A stretch of DNA of 64,000 nucleotides from UBA8079 sp965205535. Its GTDB lineage: Bacteria > Pseudomonadota > Alphaproteobacteria > UBA6615. Under the pieces are notes generated by a model, which worked only from the letters and a program-made list of their open reading frames with translations, made no database searches and was not told the DNA's origin. Shown in pieces: positions 1-6,963 of this stretch (its first letter is position 1; each line of letters begins with the position of its first letter). Where the stretch lies: the NCBI GenBank assembly GCA_965205535.1, contig CBDBHH010000005.1, positions 2,356,001 to 2,420,000 on the forward strand. The letters are read 5' to 3'. The position numbers and the translations under genes are program-made.

Positions 1-74
1 TCCAAGGCCCATTATCTATGCAGGCCGGCCGCGCATGTCCAATCACGCGGCGTTTTTGATATGCTCTGGTCACC

Positions 75-911
75 ATGGCATCCGACGACAGCATTCAGCC
101 CAATCCGGACGATCCGCGCCTGACCGAACCGGTCCGCGGGATCGATCAGGACGGCAATCCTGTCGACGCGCGGGTTGTGGTCGAGCGTCCGCTCACCCTG
201 TTCCTCAACGGGCAGGAGATCGTCACCATGATGACCATCGGCGACTATCCCGATTATCTCGCCGTCGGTTACCTGGCCAACCAGAACATGCTGCTGCCCG
301 ACGACGAGATCATCGGTATCGATCATGACGATGACCTGGGGGTCGTGGTGGTCCGCACAAACCGGGAGACCGACTACGAGGCGCGGCTCAAGAAGAAGAC
401 GCTGACCAGCGGCTGCGCCCAGGGGACTGTGTTCGGCGACCTGATGGAAAGCCTTGAAGGCGTGGTCCTGAAGCCGGATGCGGAGCTACGGACCTCATGG
501 CTGTATGCGTTGACCAAGACCATCAACACCATGCCGAGCCTTTATCTCGCCGCCGGCGCGATTCATGGTTGCGTTCTGTGCGAAAAAGACCGGCCGCTGA
601 TCTACATGGAAGACGTTGGCCGACATAACGCGGTGGACAAGATCGCCGGCTACATGCGCCTCAAGGGCATCCCGGCCGACGACAAGATATTCTACACCAC
701 CGGCCGGCTCACCTCGGAGATGGTCATCAAGACCGTGCATATGGGCATCCCCATCCTGGTCTCCCGCTCGGGCTTCACGGCCTGGGGCGTGGACCTGGCG
801 CGCGAGGCAAATCTCACCCTAATCGGCCGCGCCCGGGGCAAGCGCTTCATGGCACTGGCGGGGGAAGACCGGATTACGTTTGATGCAGACATCGGTGAGG
901 TCGCGGAATGA
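75..911 (+). CDS. fdhD: FdhD, formate dehydrogenase accessory sulfurtransferase
   Basis: 278 residues, usual length for FdhD, which passes sulfur to the molybdenum bis-MGD cofactor of formate dehydrogenase. The C-terminal family signature is clear (MEDVGRHNAVDKI followed by TTGRLTSEM and SRSGFTAWGVDLA). The flexible active-site loop here is LTSGCAQGT with one cysteine (C114) instead of the two-cysteine CxxC loop of the E. coli protein; this single-Cys form is one I associate with proteobacterial FDH loci. No strong Shine-Dalgarno precedes the ATG. Its stop overlaps the next gene (ATGA), and it converges with the fdsA and fdsGB genes it should serve. Confidence 0.95.
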   Translation: MASDDSIQPNPDDPRLTEPVRGIDQDGNPVDARVVVERPLTLFLNGQEIVTMMTIGDYPDYLAVGYLANQNMLLPDDEIIGIDHDDDLGVVVVRTNRETDYEARLKKKTLTSGCAQGTVFGDLMESLEGVVLKPDAELRTSWLYALTKTINTMPSLYLAAGAIHGCVLCEKDRPLIYMEDVGRHNAVDKIAGYMRLKGIPADDKIFYTTGRLTSEMVIKTVHMGIPILVSRSGFTAWGVDLAREANLTLIGRARGKRFMALAGEDRITFDADIGEVAE

Positions 912-1303
912 CTGATGAGGCCAACAACTTGTCCGAAGATGATTGGGAGTTTCGCCATCCGCGCATGTTGTGGATTGCGATCGCGGCCCTGGCGCCTCTC
1001 TCCATTGCTGCCGTCGTCTCCTACGGCTTGTTGGGGATTGGGCTGCCGATCCTGCCGTGGTTCGGCGCGGCGATGTTCGCCGCTGCGACGGTTGTCTTCG
1101 CGGTGCTGCTGGCGATCCTGATCGCCGATTTCGGTATTCTCATCTGCTTTGTCGTCATGGCCGACGGCGGAGACATTCCCGGCACGGTCATGTCGATCTG
1201 GCTCGTCGGGTCCTTTCTGATGTGGCTGCTCGGCACCCCGATCGCGTTTCTCCGCGTGCTGCTGTTCGGCTACATCGCGCTCGGGCGGATCCCCGGGCGT
1301 TGA
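908..1303 (+). CDS. small hydrophobic membrane protein, function unknown
   Basis: 131 residues with an acidic, polar first 20 residues and then three or four hydrophobic segments (about 23-45, 49-75, 78-95 and 98-122), so probably an inner-membrane protein. I do not recognise a family. It starts inside the fdhD stop codon (ATGA overlap) and its stop overlaps the TTG start of mobA, so the three genes are almost certainly one transcript and translationally coupled. Context suggests a link to molybdenum cofactor or formate dehydrogenase, but nothing in the sequence proves that. Confidence 0.75.
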   Translation: MTDEANNLSEDDWEFRHPRMLWIAIAALAPLSIAAVVSYGLLGIGLPILPWFGAAMFAAATVVFAVLLAILIADFGILICFVVMADGGDIPGTVMSIWLVGSFLMWLLGTPIAFLRVLLFGYIALGRIPGR

Positions 1304-1920
1304 CCGGTTCGCCTTCCATCCTCGGTGTCATCCTCGCAGGCGGGCAGGCGCGGCGTCTCGGCGGCGGGGACAAGGCGCTGCGGGAGGTCGCGGGTCGGCC
1401 GCTGCTGGCTCACGCGATCGAGCGGCTCACACCGCAGGTTACGCGAATCGCGATCAACGCCAATGGCGACCCGCGACGGTTTGAGCCGTTCGGGTTGCCT
1501 GTTGTCCCCGACAGCGTTGCGGGCGCCGGCCCGCTGGCGGGGGTGCTTGCGGGGCTCGACTGGGCGGCGAAAAACACACCTGATTGCGAGTGGGTGGCGA
1601 CCGTGGCGACGGACGCACCGTTCTTTCCCCAAGACCTCGTCGCGCACCTCCTGTCGGCGACGACGTCAGAGTCTGCCGACCTCGCATGCGCGGAAACCGG
1701 GGGGCGAACGCATCCGGTGTTCGGTTTATGGCCGGTGAGGCTACGAGGCGACTTGCGTCATGCGCTGGTCGATGAGGGCATCCGCAAGGTCGATCTCTGG
1801 ACTGCACGCCACAGGTTGGCCGTGGTTTCGTTTCCCGCTCCAGTGGTCGATCCGTTCTTTAATATCAACCATCCCGAAGATGTCGTTGCGGCGGAAGATA
1901 TATTCGCAATCAAGAAATAG
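1300..1920 (+). CDS. mobA: MobA, molybdenum cofactor guanylyltransferase
   Basis: About 206 residues. It transfers GMP to molybdopterin to make MGD, the cofactor form used by formate dehydrogenase. The N-terminal nucleotide-binding signature LAGGQARRLGGGDKAL is present, as are VVPDS and the ATDAPFFPQDL acceptor motif. The reading frame is open far upstream, but similarity begins at residue 6 after TTG1300, so I chose this start; it overlaps the previous stop as TTGA. Third gene of fdhD-orf-mobA, ending before a gene-poor stretch with a strong terminator. Confidence 0.92.
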   Translation: MTGSPSILGVILAGGQARRLGGGDKALREVAGRPLLAHAIERLTPQVTRIAINANGDPRRFEPFGLPVVPDSVAGAGPLAGVLAGLDWAAKNTPDCEWVATVATDAPFFPQDLVAHLLSATTSESADLACAETGGRTHPVFGLWPVRLRGDLRHALVDEGIRKVDLWTARHRLAVVSFPAPVVDPFFNINHPEDVVAAEDIFAIKK

Positions 1921-1941
1921 TCCGAAGAGATGAGACGTGAA

Positions 1942-1970
1942 TTGACTCTTGTCTCCGGACTCACTTAAAT
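1942..1970 (+). promoter_or_regulatory. possible sigma-70 promoter for a small RNA
   Basis: TTGACT at 1942-1947, a 17-bp spacer and TTAAAT at 1965-1970. It lies just after mobA and points into a 230-bp stretch with no convincing gene that ends in a good terminator. A hexamer pair of this quality can occur by chance. Confidence 0.4.
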
Positions 1971-1976
1971 CGCGTC

Positions 1977-2202
1977 CGCAGAATAAAGCACCCTGGCAAA
2001 GCCGAGGTGTCGCGCACCAGCCGGAAGCAAATTTTGGCGGTGCGCATGACGGCCCGAGGGAGGGGAGGAGAGGAGAGCAAAGACGGACGAGCGCCTGGCG
2101 CTCAACCAGCGGGAACGGAACAAAAATAGACCTACCCGTGGAAAATGCTCTTGCTTAGATCTGAGGGGTCCGGTGCGGATACGCGCCGGACCTTTTCTTT
2201 TT
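1977..2202 (+). ncRNA. candidate small RNA between mobA and the cupin gene
   Basis: About 225 nt bounded by the promoter-like pair at 1942-1970 and an intrinsic terminator at 2167-2202. Visible structure: a hairpin around 2013-2045 (GCGCACC-A-GCC paired with GGC-GGTGCGC, loop containing GGAAGC), a purine-rich unpaired run near 2055-2080 (GGGAGGGGAGGAGAGGAG), and a second hairpin GAGCGC-CTG-GCGCTC near 2089-2103. No open frame in it looks like a protein. I could not match it to tmRNA, 6S, SRP or RNase P RNA. It might instead be the long 3' end of the fdhD-mobA transcript. Confidence 0.4.
2167..2202 (+). terminator. strong intrinsic terminator
   Basis: GGTCCGGTGCG, loop GATA, CGCGCCGGACC (11-bp stem, one G-U pair) followed by TTTTCTTTTT. 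It ends plus-strand transcription before the convergent cupin gene. Confidence 0.88.
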
Positions 2203-2242
2203 GCCCACCACAAATCCGTGAATTGCCGGGCACAGTATTGCG

Positions 2243-2791
2243 CTACTCGAGCTCTTTGAGATTTCCGTCATCGTCCACTTCAAGGCCGGTCTCCCGCGCG
2301 CGGTCGATCACGCTTGGGTGCCAGGCGACGTTCCCGGCGTCGGGCCCACCGACGATGGCCAGCATCAGCGCGTCGTCTTCATCGGTGATGCAGCGGAAAC
2401 CGCGATAGACGCCTGTCGGTACGCTGACCACGTCCAGCGGTTCCAGTGCAATCGCGCGTTCCTCGTCCCCCTCCAGCCAGACCACTTCCCAGGTGCCCTT
2501 CATGGGCACGAACACCTCCTCGGTCTGGTGCACATGGAAGGCCGGACCTGCGCCGCCGTCATTCGTCCGCTTGTTGTAGACGAGGGAGAAGCCCACCGCG
2601 TTGCCCAGCTTCGGGACCAAATCGGGGTCGTCGCGATTCTCCGTCACGTTCATGCCGATGACGTTGACGATCTCGCGCTCATGCCCGGGCATGCGCTGGT
2701 CGAGATAGGCGAGCTCTGACCCGTTGCAGTCGGCGTAGCGCACGACATGGTTTTTCTCCATGTCGGCGGTGGAAACTTTCGGTGTGTCCAT
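2243..2791 (-). CDS. cupin-domain protein
   Basis: About 182 residues from the ATG at 2791, chosen over an upstream in-frame ATG because GGGAGGA sits 6-7 bases before it. A single cupin fold is clear: HVHQTEEVFVPMKGTWEVVW (first motif with metal-ligand type HxH and E) and the second motif region VVSVPTGVYRGFRC. It ends with GGPDAGNVAWHPSVIDRARETG. It is a close paralogue of the cupin at 50217-50759. Substrate unknown. It is the last gene of the minus-strand formate dehydrogenase group, 66 bp after fdsA. Confidence 0.85.
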   Translation of the reverse strand: MDTPKVSTADMEKNHVVRYADCNGSELAYLDQRMPGHEREIVNVIGMNVTENRDDPDLVPKLGNAVGFSLVYNKRTNDGGAGPAFHVHQTEEVFVPMKGTWEVVWLEGDEERAIALEPLDVVSVPTGVYRGFRCITDEDDALMLAIVGGPDAGNVAWHPSVIDRARETGLEVDDDGNLKELE

Positions 2792-2857
2792 GGGGCGTCC
2801 TCCCGTTGTCGAGCGGGAAAGTCTCGGGCGGCCCAAAGGCGAAGTCAATCTTGGTGG

Positions 2858-5629
2858 TTACTCCGCGGCACTCCTGGCGCCGGCTTCCACCTTCGCTGCG
2901 CAGAATTTGAACTCGGGGATTTTGCCGACCGGGTCCAGTTGCGGGTTTGTCAGCAGGTTGGCTGCCGCTTCGGCGAAGCAGAAGGGAATGAACACCATGC
3001 CCTCGGGCACATCGCGATCCGAACGCGCCGCGATCTCGATGGTGCCGCGCCGGGTCGAGACCTGGATCGGGTCGCCGGGCCAGACATCGAGGCGCTTCAT
3101 CTCACGCGGATGGAGCGAGGCCACTGCGGCGGGCTCGAGATGGTCGAGGATTGTCGCGCGCCGGGTGATCGCACCGGTGTGCCAATGTTCGAGCAGGCGC
3201 CCGGTCGACAGCACCATCGGGTAGTCCGGGTCCGGCAACTCGTCGGGGGGCAGCACTTCGGTCGGCACGAATTTGCCGCGGCCGGATTTCGTGGGGAAGC
3301 CGTTGGCAAACATGATTTCCGTGCCGGGACCGTCCTCATGGTCACACGGATAGGTCACAGCATCCTCGCGCTCCAGCCGCTCCCAGCTGATGCCGTCGAT
3401 CGAGTGCATGGCCTCGCGCAACTCGCCATAGACTTCGGCCGGCCCCTCATAGTTCCAGTCGAGCCCGACACGTCGTGCGAGTTCCTGGATAATCCACCAA
3501 TCCTGTCTGGCTTCACCCGGCGCATCCAGGGCGGGGCGGCCGAGCTGGACCTGGCGGTTGGTGTTGGTGACCGTGCCGGATTTCTCGGGCCAGGCGGACG
3601 CGGGCAGGATCACGTCCGCATGAAACGCCGTCTCGGTTAGGAAGATTTCCTGCACCACCAGATGATCGAGGGCGGCCAGGCCCTGGCGGGCGTGATGCTG
3701 GTCCGGGTCCGACATGGCCGGGTTCTCGCCCATCACATACATGGCGCGGATGTCGCCTGCGCGTGCGGCGTCCACGATCTCGACCACGGTCAGCCCCGGT
3801 TCGGGGTTGAGATTCTCGACATCCCACAGCTTTTCGAACTTTGCCTTCGTGTCGGGGTCGGCCAAGCTCTGGTAGTCGGGATAGACCATCGGGATCAGGC
3901 CCGCGTCCGACGCGCCCTGGACGTTGTTCTGGCCCCGTAGCGGGTGCAGGCCGGTGCCGGGGCGGCCCACCTGGCCGGTCATCAGCGCCAGCGAGATCAG
4001 GCAGCGCGCATTGTCGGTGCCGTGGACATGCTGGGAGATGCCCATGCCCCAGAAGATGATCGCCCGCTCGGCGGTGGCATAGGTGCGGGCAATGGTTTTG
4101 ATGGTCTCGGCGTCGACGCCGCAGACCTCCGACATGGCCTCGGGCGTGAAGTCGATGAGGGACGCGCGCAGCGCCTCATAATCTTCCGTATAGCCGGCGA
4201 TATATTGCTCGTCGGTCAGCTCTTCGGCGACGATCGTGTGCATGATCGCGTTCAAAAGTGCGACGTCCGTTCCCGGCTTGAACTGCAGGAAGTGATCGGC
4301 ATGGCGGGTCAGCGCGTAGCCGCGCGGGTCCATGATGATCAGCTTTGCCCCGCGCTTGGCCGCATCCTTGATGTAGGTGGCCGCGACCGGGTGGTTTTCC
4401 GTCGGCCGTGCGCCGATGACGATGATGCAGTCGGTGTCTTCGGCCGCCGTGAACGGTGCGGTGACCGCACCCGAGCCGATGGTCTCCATCAGCGCCGCCA
4501 CGGAACTGGCGTGACACAAACGCGTGCAGTGATCGACATTGTTGGTGTGGAACCCGGCGCGGATCAGTTTCTGAAACAGATACGCCTCTTCGTTGGAGCC
4601 CTTGGCCGAGCCGAACCCGGCGACGGCGTTGCCACCATGGGCGTCACGCACCCGGTTCAGGCCCCCGGCGGCCACTTCGAGGGCTTCTTCCCAGCTTGCC
4701 TCGCGGAAATGGGTCGAGGGGTTGGTCGGGTCGACCTGGTCGTCCCAGCGTTTGCCCACACCGTCCTTGCGGATCAGCGGCGTGGTCAGTCGGTGGGGGT
4801 GGTGCACATAGTCGAGCCCGAAGCGGCCTTTCACACATAGCCGCTGCTCGTTGGCCGGGCCGTCGCGGCCCTCGACCTTCTGAATCTTGCCGTCTTTCAG
4901 ATGATAGGTGATCTGGCAGCCGACCCCGCAGAAGGGGCACACGCTGTCGACCGTCTCGTCCGCCTTCGCCACGCCGATACCGGCTTCGTCGACCATGGTC
5001 GACGGTAGCAGCGCGCCGGTCGGACAGGCCTGCACGCATTCGCCGCAGGCCACGCAGGTCGACTGGCCCATGGGATCGTCGAAGTCGAACACGATCTTCG
5101 ATTCCGCGCCGCGCATGGCCATGCCGATCACATCGTTCGACTGGACCTCGCGGCACGCCCGCACACACAGATTGCAATGGATACAGGCGTCGAGATTGAC
5201 CGCCATGGCCGCGTGGCTGGAATCGGCCTCTGGTGCTGAATCACGTGCGGGAAACCGGCTGGATTCAACATTCATCCGGTCGGCCCACTGCCAGAACTTG
5301 GAATCCCCGTCATGGGCCGTCGCGCGATCCGGCTGATCGGCCGCCAGCATCTCGATGACCATTTCACGGGCCTTGCTGGCGCGCTCGGCCTCAGTGTCGA
5401 CCACCATGCCGTCGGTTGGCTGGCGCAGGCATGATGCTGCCAGCACGCGTTCGCCCTCGATATGGACCATGCAGGCACGGCAATTGCCGTCGGGCCGGTA
5501 GCCCGGCTCGGGGGCATAACAGAGATGCGGAATCTCGGTGCCTTCGCGGGCCGCGACCTGCCAGATGGTCTCATCGGGCGCGGCGGTGACCTCGCGCCCG
5601 TTGAGGGTGAAACGGATCGTGTTGCTCAT
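2858..5629 (-). CDS. fdsA: formate dehydrogenase catalytic (alpha) subunit, molybdenum type
   Basis: 923 residues; oxidises formate to CO2 in the cytoplasm. Domain order: N-terminal [2Fe-2S] ferredoxin (HLCYAPEPGYRPDGNCRACMV), the NuoG-type His/Cys cluster region, two [4Fe-4S] ferredoxin motifs (CIHCNLCVRAC and CVACGECVQACPTGA), a further cluster CPFCGVGC that opens the molybdopterin domain, then the bis-MGD domain. The Mo-ligand region reads DHCTRLCHASS with ordinary cysteine codons, so this is a Cys, not a Sec, enzyme. The N-terminal extension matches the NAD-dependent FdsABG family rather than E. coli FdhF. The fdsGB subunit lies 1.3 kb upstream, separated by GNAT and FKBP genes. Confidence 0.95.
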   Translation of the reverse strand: MSNTIRFTLNGREVTAAPDETIWQVAAREGTEIPHLCYAPEPGYRPDGNCRACMVHIEGERVLAASCLRQPTDGMVVDTEAERASKAREMVIEMLAADQPDRATAHDGDSKFWQWADRMNVESSRFPARDSAPEADSSHAAMAVNLDACIHCNLCVRACREVQSNDVIGMAMRGAESKIVFDFDDPMGQSTCVACGECVQACPTGALLPSTMVDEAGIGVAKADETVDSVCPFCGVGCQITYHLKDGKIQKVEGRDGPANEQRLCVKGRFGLDYVHHPHRLTTPLIRKDGVGKRWDDQVDPTNPSTHFREASWEEALEVAAGGLNRVRDAHGGNAVAGFGSAKGSNEEAYLFQKLIRAGFHTNNVDHCTRLCHASSVAALMETIGSGAVTAPFTAAEDTDCIIVIGARPTENHPVAATYIKDAAKRGAKLIIMDPRGYALTRHADHFLQFKPGTDVALLNAIMHTIVAEELTDEQYIAGYTEDYEALRASLIDFTPEAMSEVCGVDAETIKTIARTYATAERAIIFWGMGISQHVHGTDNARCLISLALMTGQVGRPGTGLHPLRGQNNVQGASDAGLIPMVYPDYQSLADPDTKAKFEKLWDVENLNPEPGLTVVEIVDAARAGDIRAMYVMGENPAMSDPDQHHARQGLAALDHLVVQEIFLTETAFHADVILPASAWPEKSGTVTNTNRQVQLGRPALDAPGEARQDWWIIQELARRVGLDWNYEGPAEVYGELREAMHSIDGISWERLEREDAVTYPCDHEDGPGTEIMFANGFPTKSGRGKFVPTEVLPPDELPDPDYPMVLSTGRLLEHWHTGAITRRATILDHLEPAAVASLHPREMKRLDVWPGDPIQVSTRRGTIEIAARSDRDVPEGMVFIPFCFAEAAANLLTNPQLDPVGKIPEFKFCAAKVEAGARSAAE

Positions 5630-5676
5630 ATCCCGTTTATATCACGCGGGAAGGGCCTGCGCGGAGGTCTGTTGAG

Positions 5677-6123
5677 CTACCTGATCTCGATCAGTTCGAC
5701 GTCGAACATCAGCGTGGCGTTCGGCGGAATGACGCCGCCCGCGCCGCGCGCGCCGTAACCGAGCGCGGGGGGAATGATCAGCGTCCGTTTGCCGCCCGGG
5801 CGCATGCCCGCCACGCCTTCATCCCAGCCACCGATCACGCGACCGGCGCCCAGCGGGAAGTTGAAGGGCTGATTGCGGTCGACCGAGCTGTCGAACTTGC
5901 TGCCCTTCTCACCATCGACATAGAGCCAGCCGGTGTAGTGGACGACCACGTTGTCGCCGGCCTTGGCCGCTTCGCCGGCGCCTTGGGCGTTGTCGACATA
6001 GCGCAGACCGCTGGACGTGGTGATGGTGTCTTGGGCGTTTGAATCGTTGGGCATGATGAAAACCATTGCCGCGGCCAGAAGCATCGCGGTCAGCAAGTGT
6101 TGGAGACGATTTAGGCGTGCCAT
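5677..6123 (-). CDS. FKBP-type peptidyl-prolyl cis-trans isomerase, exported
   Basis: 148 residues from ATG 6123, chosen because AGAGGT precedes it and the protein then opens with an ordinary signal peptide (MARLNRLQHLLTAMLLAAAM, likely cut after SNA at about residue 30). One FKBP domain follows: VVVHYTGWL, KFDSSVDRNQPFNFPLG, VIGGWDEGVAGM, GGKRTLIIPPALGYG and the last strand MFDVELIEIR. It probably folds proteins in the periplasm. It sits 48 bp before fdsA on the same strand; a role for the cytoplasmic enzyme is not obvious, so it may just be co-transcribed. Confidence 0.9.
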   Translation of the reverse strand: MARLNRLQHLLTAMLLAAAMVFIMPNDSNAQDTITTSSGLRYVDNAQGAGEAAKAGDNVVVHYTGWLYVDGEKGSKFDSSVDRNQPFNFPLGAGRVIGGWDEGVAGMRPGGKRTLIIPPALGYGARGAGGVIPPNATLMFDVELIEIR

Positions 6124-6209
6124 GGGATACCTCTGATTTGAATAGTACGGGACCGGACCAGCACTAGCCCGGTCCTGCACTCTATCGAAATAAACAGCGC
6201 GTGAAGACA

Positions 6210-6653
6210 TCACGCGTTGGCCTGGAGAACACCCCGTTGCACCGCGCTCGTCAGCGCTGGACCTTCATAAAGTCCCATCGCGTTGGTTTGCGGCAGGAAT
6301 CCGAACTTTGCGTAGAAATCCTCCTTGCCGAAAACCGACGTCAGGAAAATCCGCTCGAACGGGAGCTTTGCCAGCAGGCCCTCCATCAGCATCCGACCGA
6401 CCCCGCAGCCCTGATGCTCTGTGGCGACCACCACATCGAATACCGTTGCGTAATAGACCCCGTCGGATGTCGCGCGTGCGGCGGCGACGAGTTCGTCGCC
6501 CTTATGGACGAAAACCGATGCGTAGCTACTGTGAAAGGCGCGCGCGATATCGAATGCCTTGCGGTCGAACAGGTTCGCCGCGGCCATGATGTTGGCCAGC
6601 GCCCACCAGTCGATGGTCGAGAGTTCGTCGCTTAGTCTGTATTCGCTTTGCAT
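6210..6653 (-). CDS. GNAT-family N-acetyltransferase
   Basis: 147 residues. GNAT fold with the acetyl-CoA pyrophosphate loop EHQGCGVGRMLM (about residues 78-89) after the beta-4 strand VFDVVVAT, and the C-terminal FYAKFGF motif typical of amine acetylation enzymes. Substrate unknown. It starts 45 bp after an intrinsic terminator (6698-6727), so expression may depend on read-through or on a leader RNA. Next gene downstream is the FKBP. Confidence 0.85.
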   Translation of the reverse strand: MQSEYRLSDELSTIDWWALANIMAAANLFDRKAFDIARAFHSSYASVFVHKGDELVAAARATSDGVYYATVFDVVVATEHQGCGVGRMLMEGLLAKLPFERIFLTSVFGKEDFYAKFGFLPQTNAMGLYEGPALTSAVQRGVLQANA

Positions 6654-6697
6654 GGTTCGGTCCCCGCTCGCTTGGGTTGTTTGCCGGGTCCACGCAC

Positions 6698-6727
6698 AAA
6701 AAAACCGCCGTGCATGTTGCCGGCGGT
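6698..6727 (-). terminator. intrinsic terminator upstream of the GNAT gene
   Basis: On the minus strand ACCGCCG, a 10-nt loop, CGGCGGT and then seven T. It either ends a small RNA / the fdsGB transcript or acts as an attenuator for the GNAT gene 45 bp further on. Confidence 0.85.
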
Positions 6728-6853
6728 CCGTTGGTCTTCTGTGATGTGATGGGTGCTAAGCCATCGTCCTCACAAACACGGAACCGCCCTCGCTCGCGCG
6801 TCGCGCGGCAAGTTTCCACATGTAATTCGTCATGGCGGTTCGGTTTGTCATGG
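6698..6853 (-). ncRNA. candidate structured small RNA or leader RNA
   Basis: About 155 nt on the minus strand ending in the terminator at 6698-6727 and preceded by a promoter-like pair. A long two-part helix closes the 5' half: ACAAAC (6843-6848) with GTTTGT (6772-6777) and AACCGCC (6834-6840) with GGCGGTT (6782-6788). It encloses a hairpin of CTTGC-CGCGC-GAC-GCGCG-A-GCGAG type. A 31-codon open frame (6756-6851) runs through it but has no ribosome binding site. No match to a known family. It could be an independent small RNA or a regulated leader of the GNAT gene. Confidence 0.45.
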
Positions 6854-6858
6854 CGCGG

Positions 6859-6887
6859 CTTTTATGCGCGTTCACGCACCGGGTCAA
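6859..6887 (-). promoter_or_regulatory. possible sigma-70 promoter for the structured RNA
   Basis: Minus strand TTGACC (6882-6887), 17-bp spacer, TAAAAG (6859-6864). It points at the structured RNA and lies in the gap after fdsGB. Confidence 0.4.
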
Positions 6888-6963
6888 CCCGTGAATGTTG
6901 ACCGCGCAGGTGTCGCGTAGCATTGAAGAAATGGCGCGGCGACCGGTTCTCGGACGCGCGTCG

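Noticed and set aside
1977..2202. Assignment of the post-mobA RNA to tmRNA, 6S, SRP RNA or RNase P RNA
   Set aside because: No tag-peptide reading frame, no SRP tetraloop helix and no RNase P core could be found; left as an unclassified candidate.
2243..2848. A longer cupin starting at 2848
   Set aside because: The extra 19 residues are unlike the paralogue, and GGGAGGA points to the ATG at 2791.
6756..6851. 31-codon frame within the structured RNA, considered as a leader peptide
   Set aside because: No ribosome binding site before any of its ATG codons and no run of one amino acid typical of attenuation peptides; the bases are better explained by the long helix.
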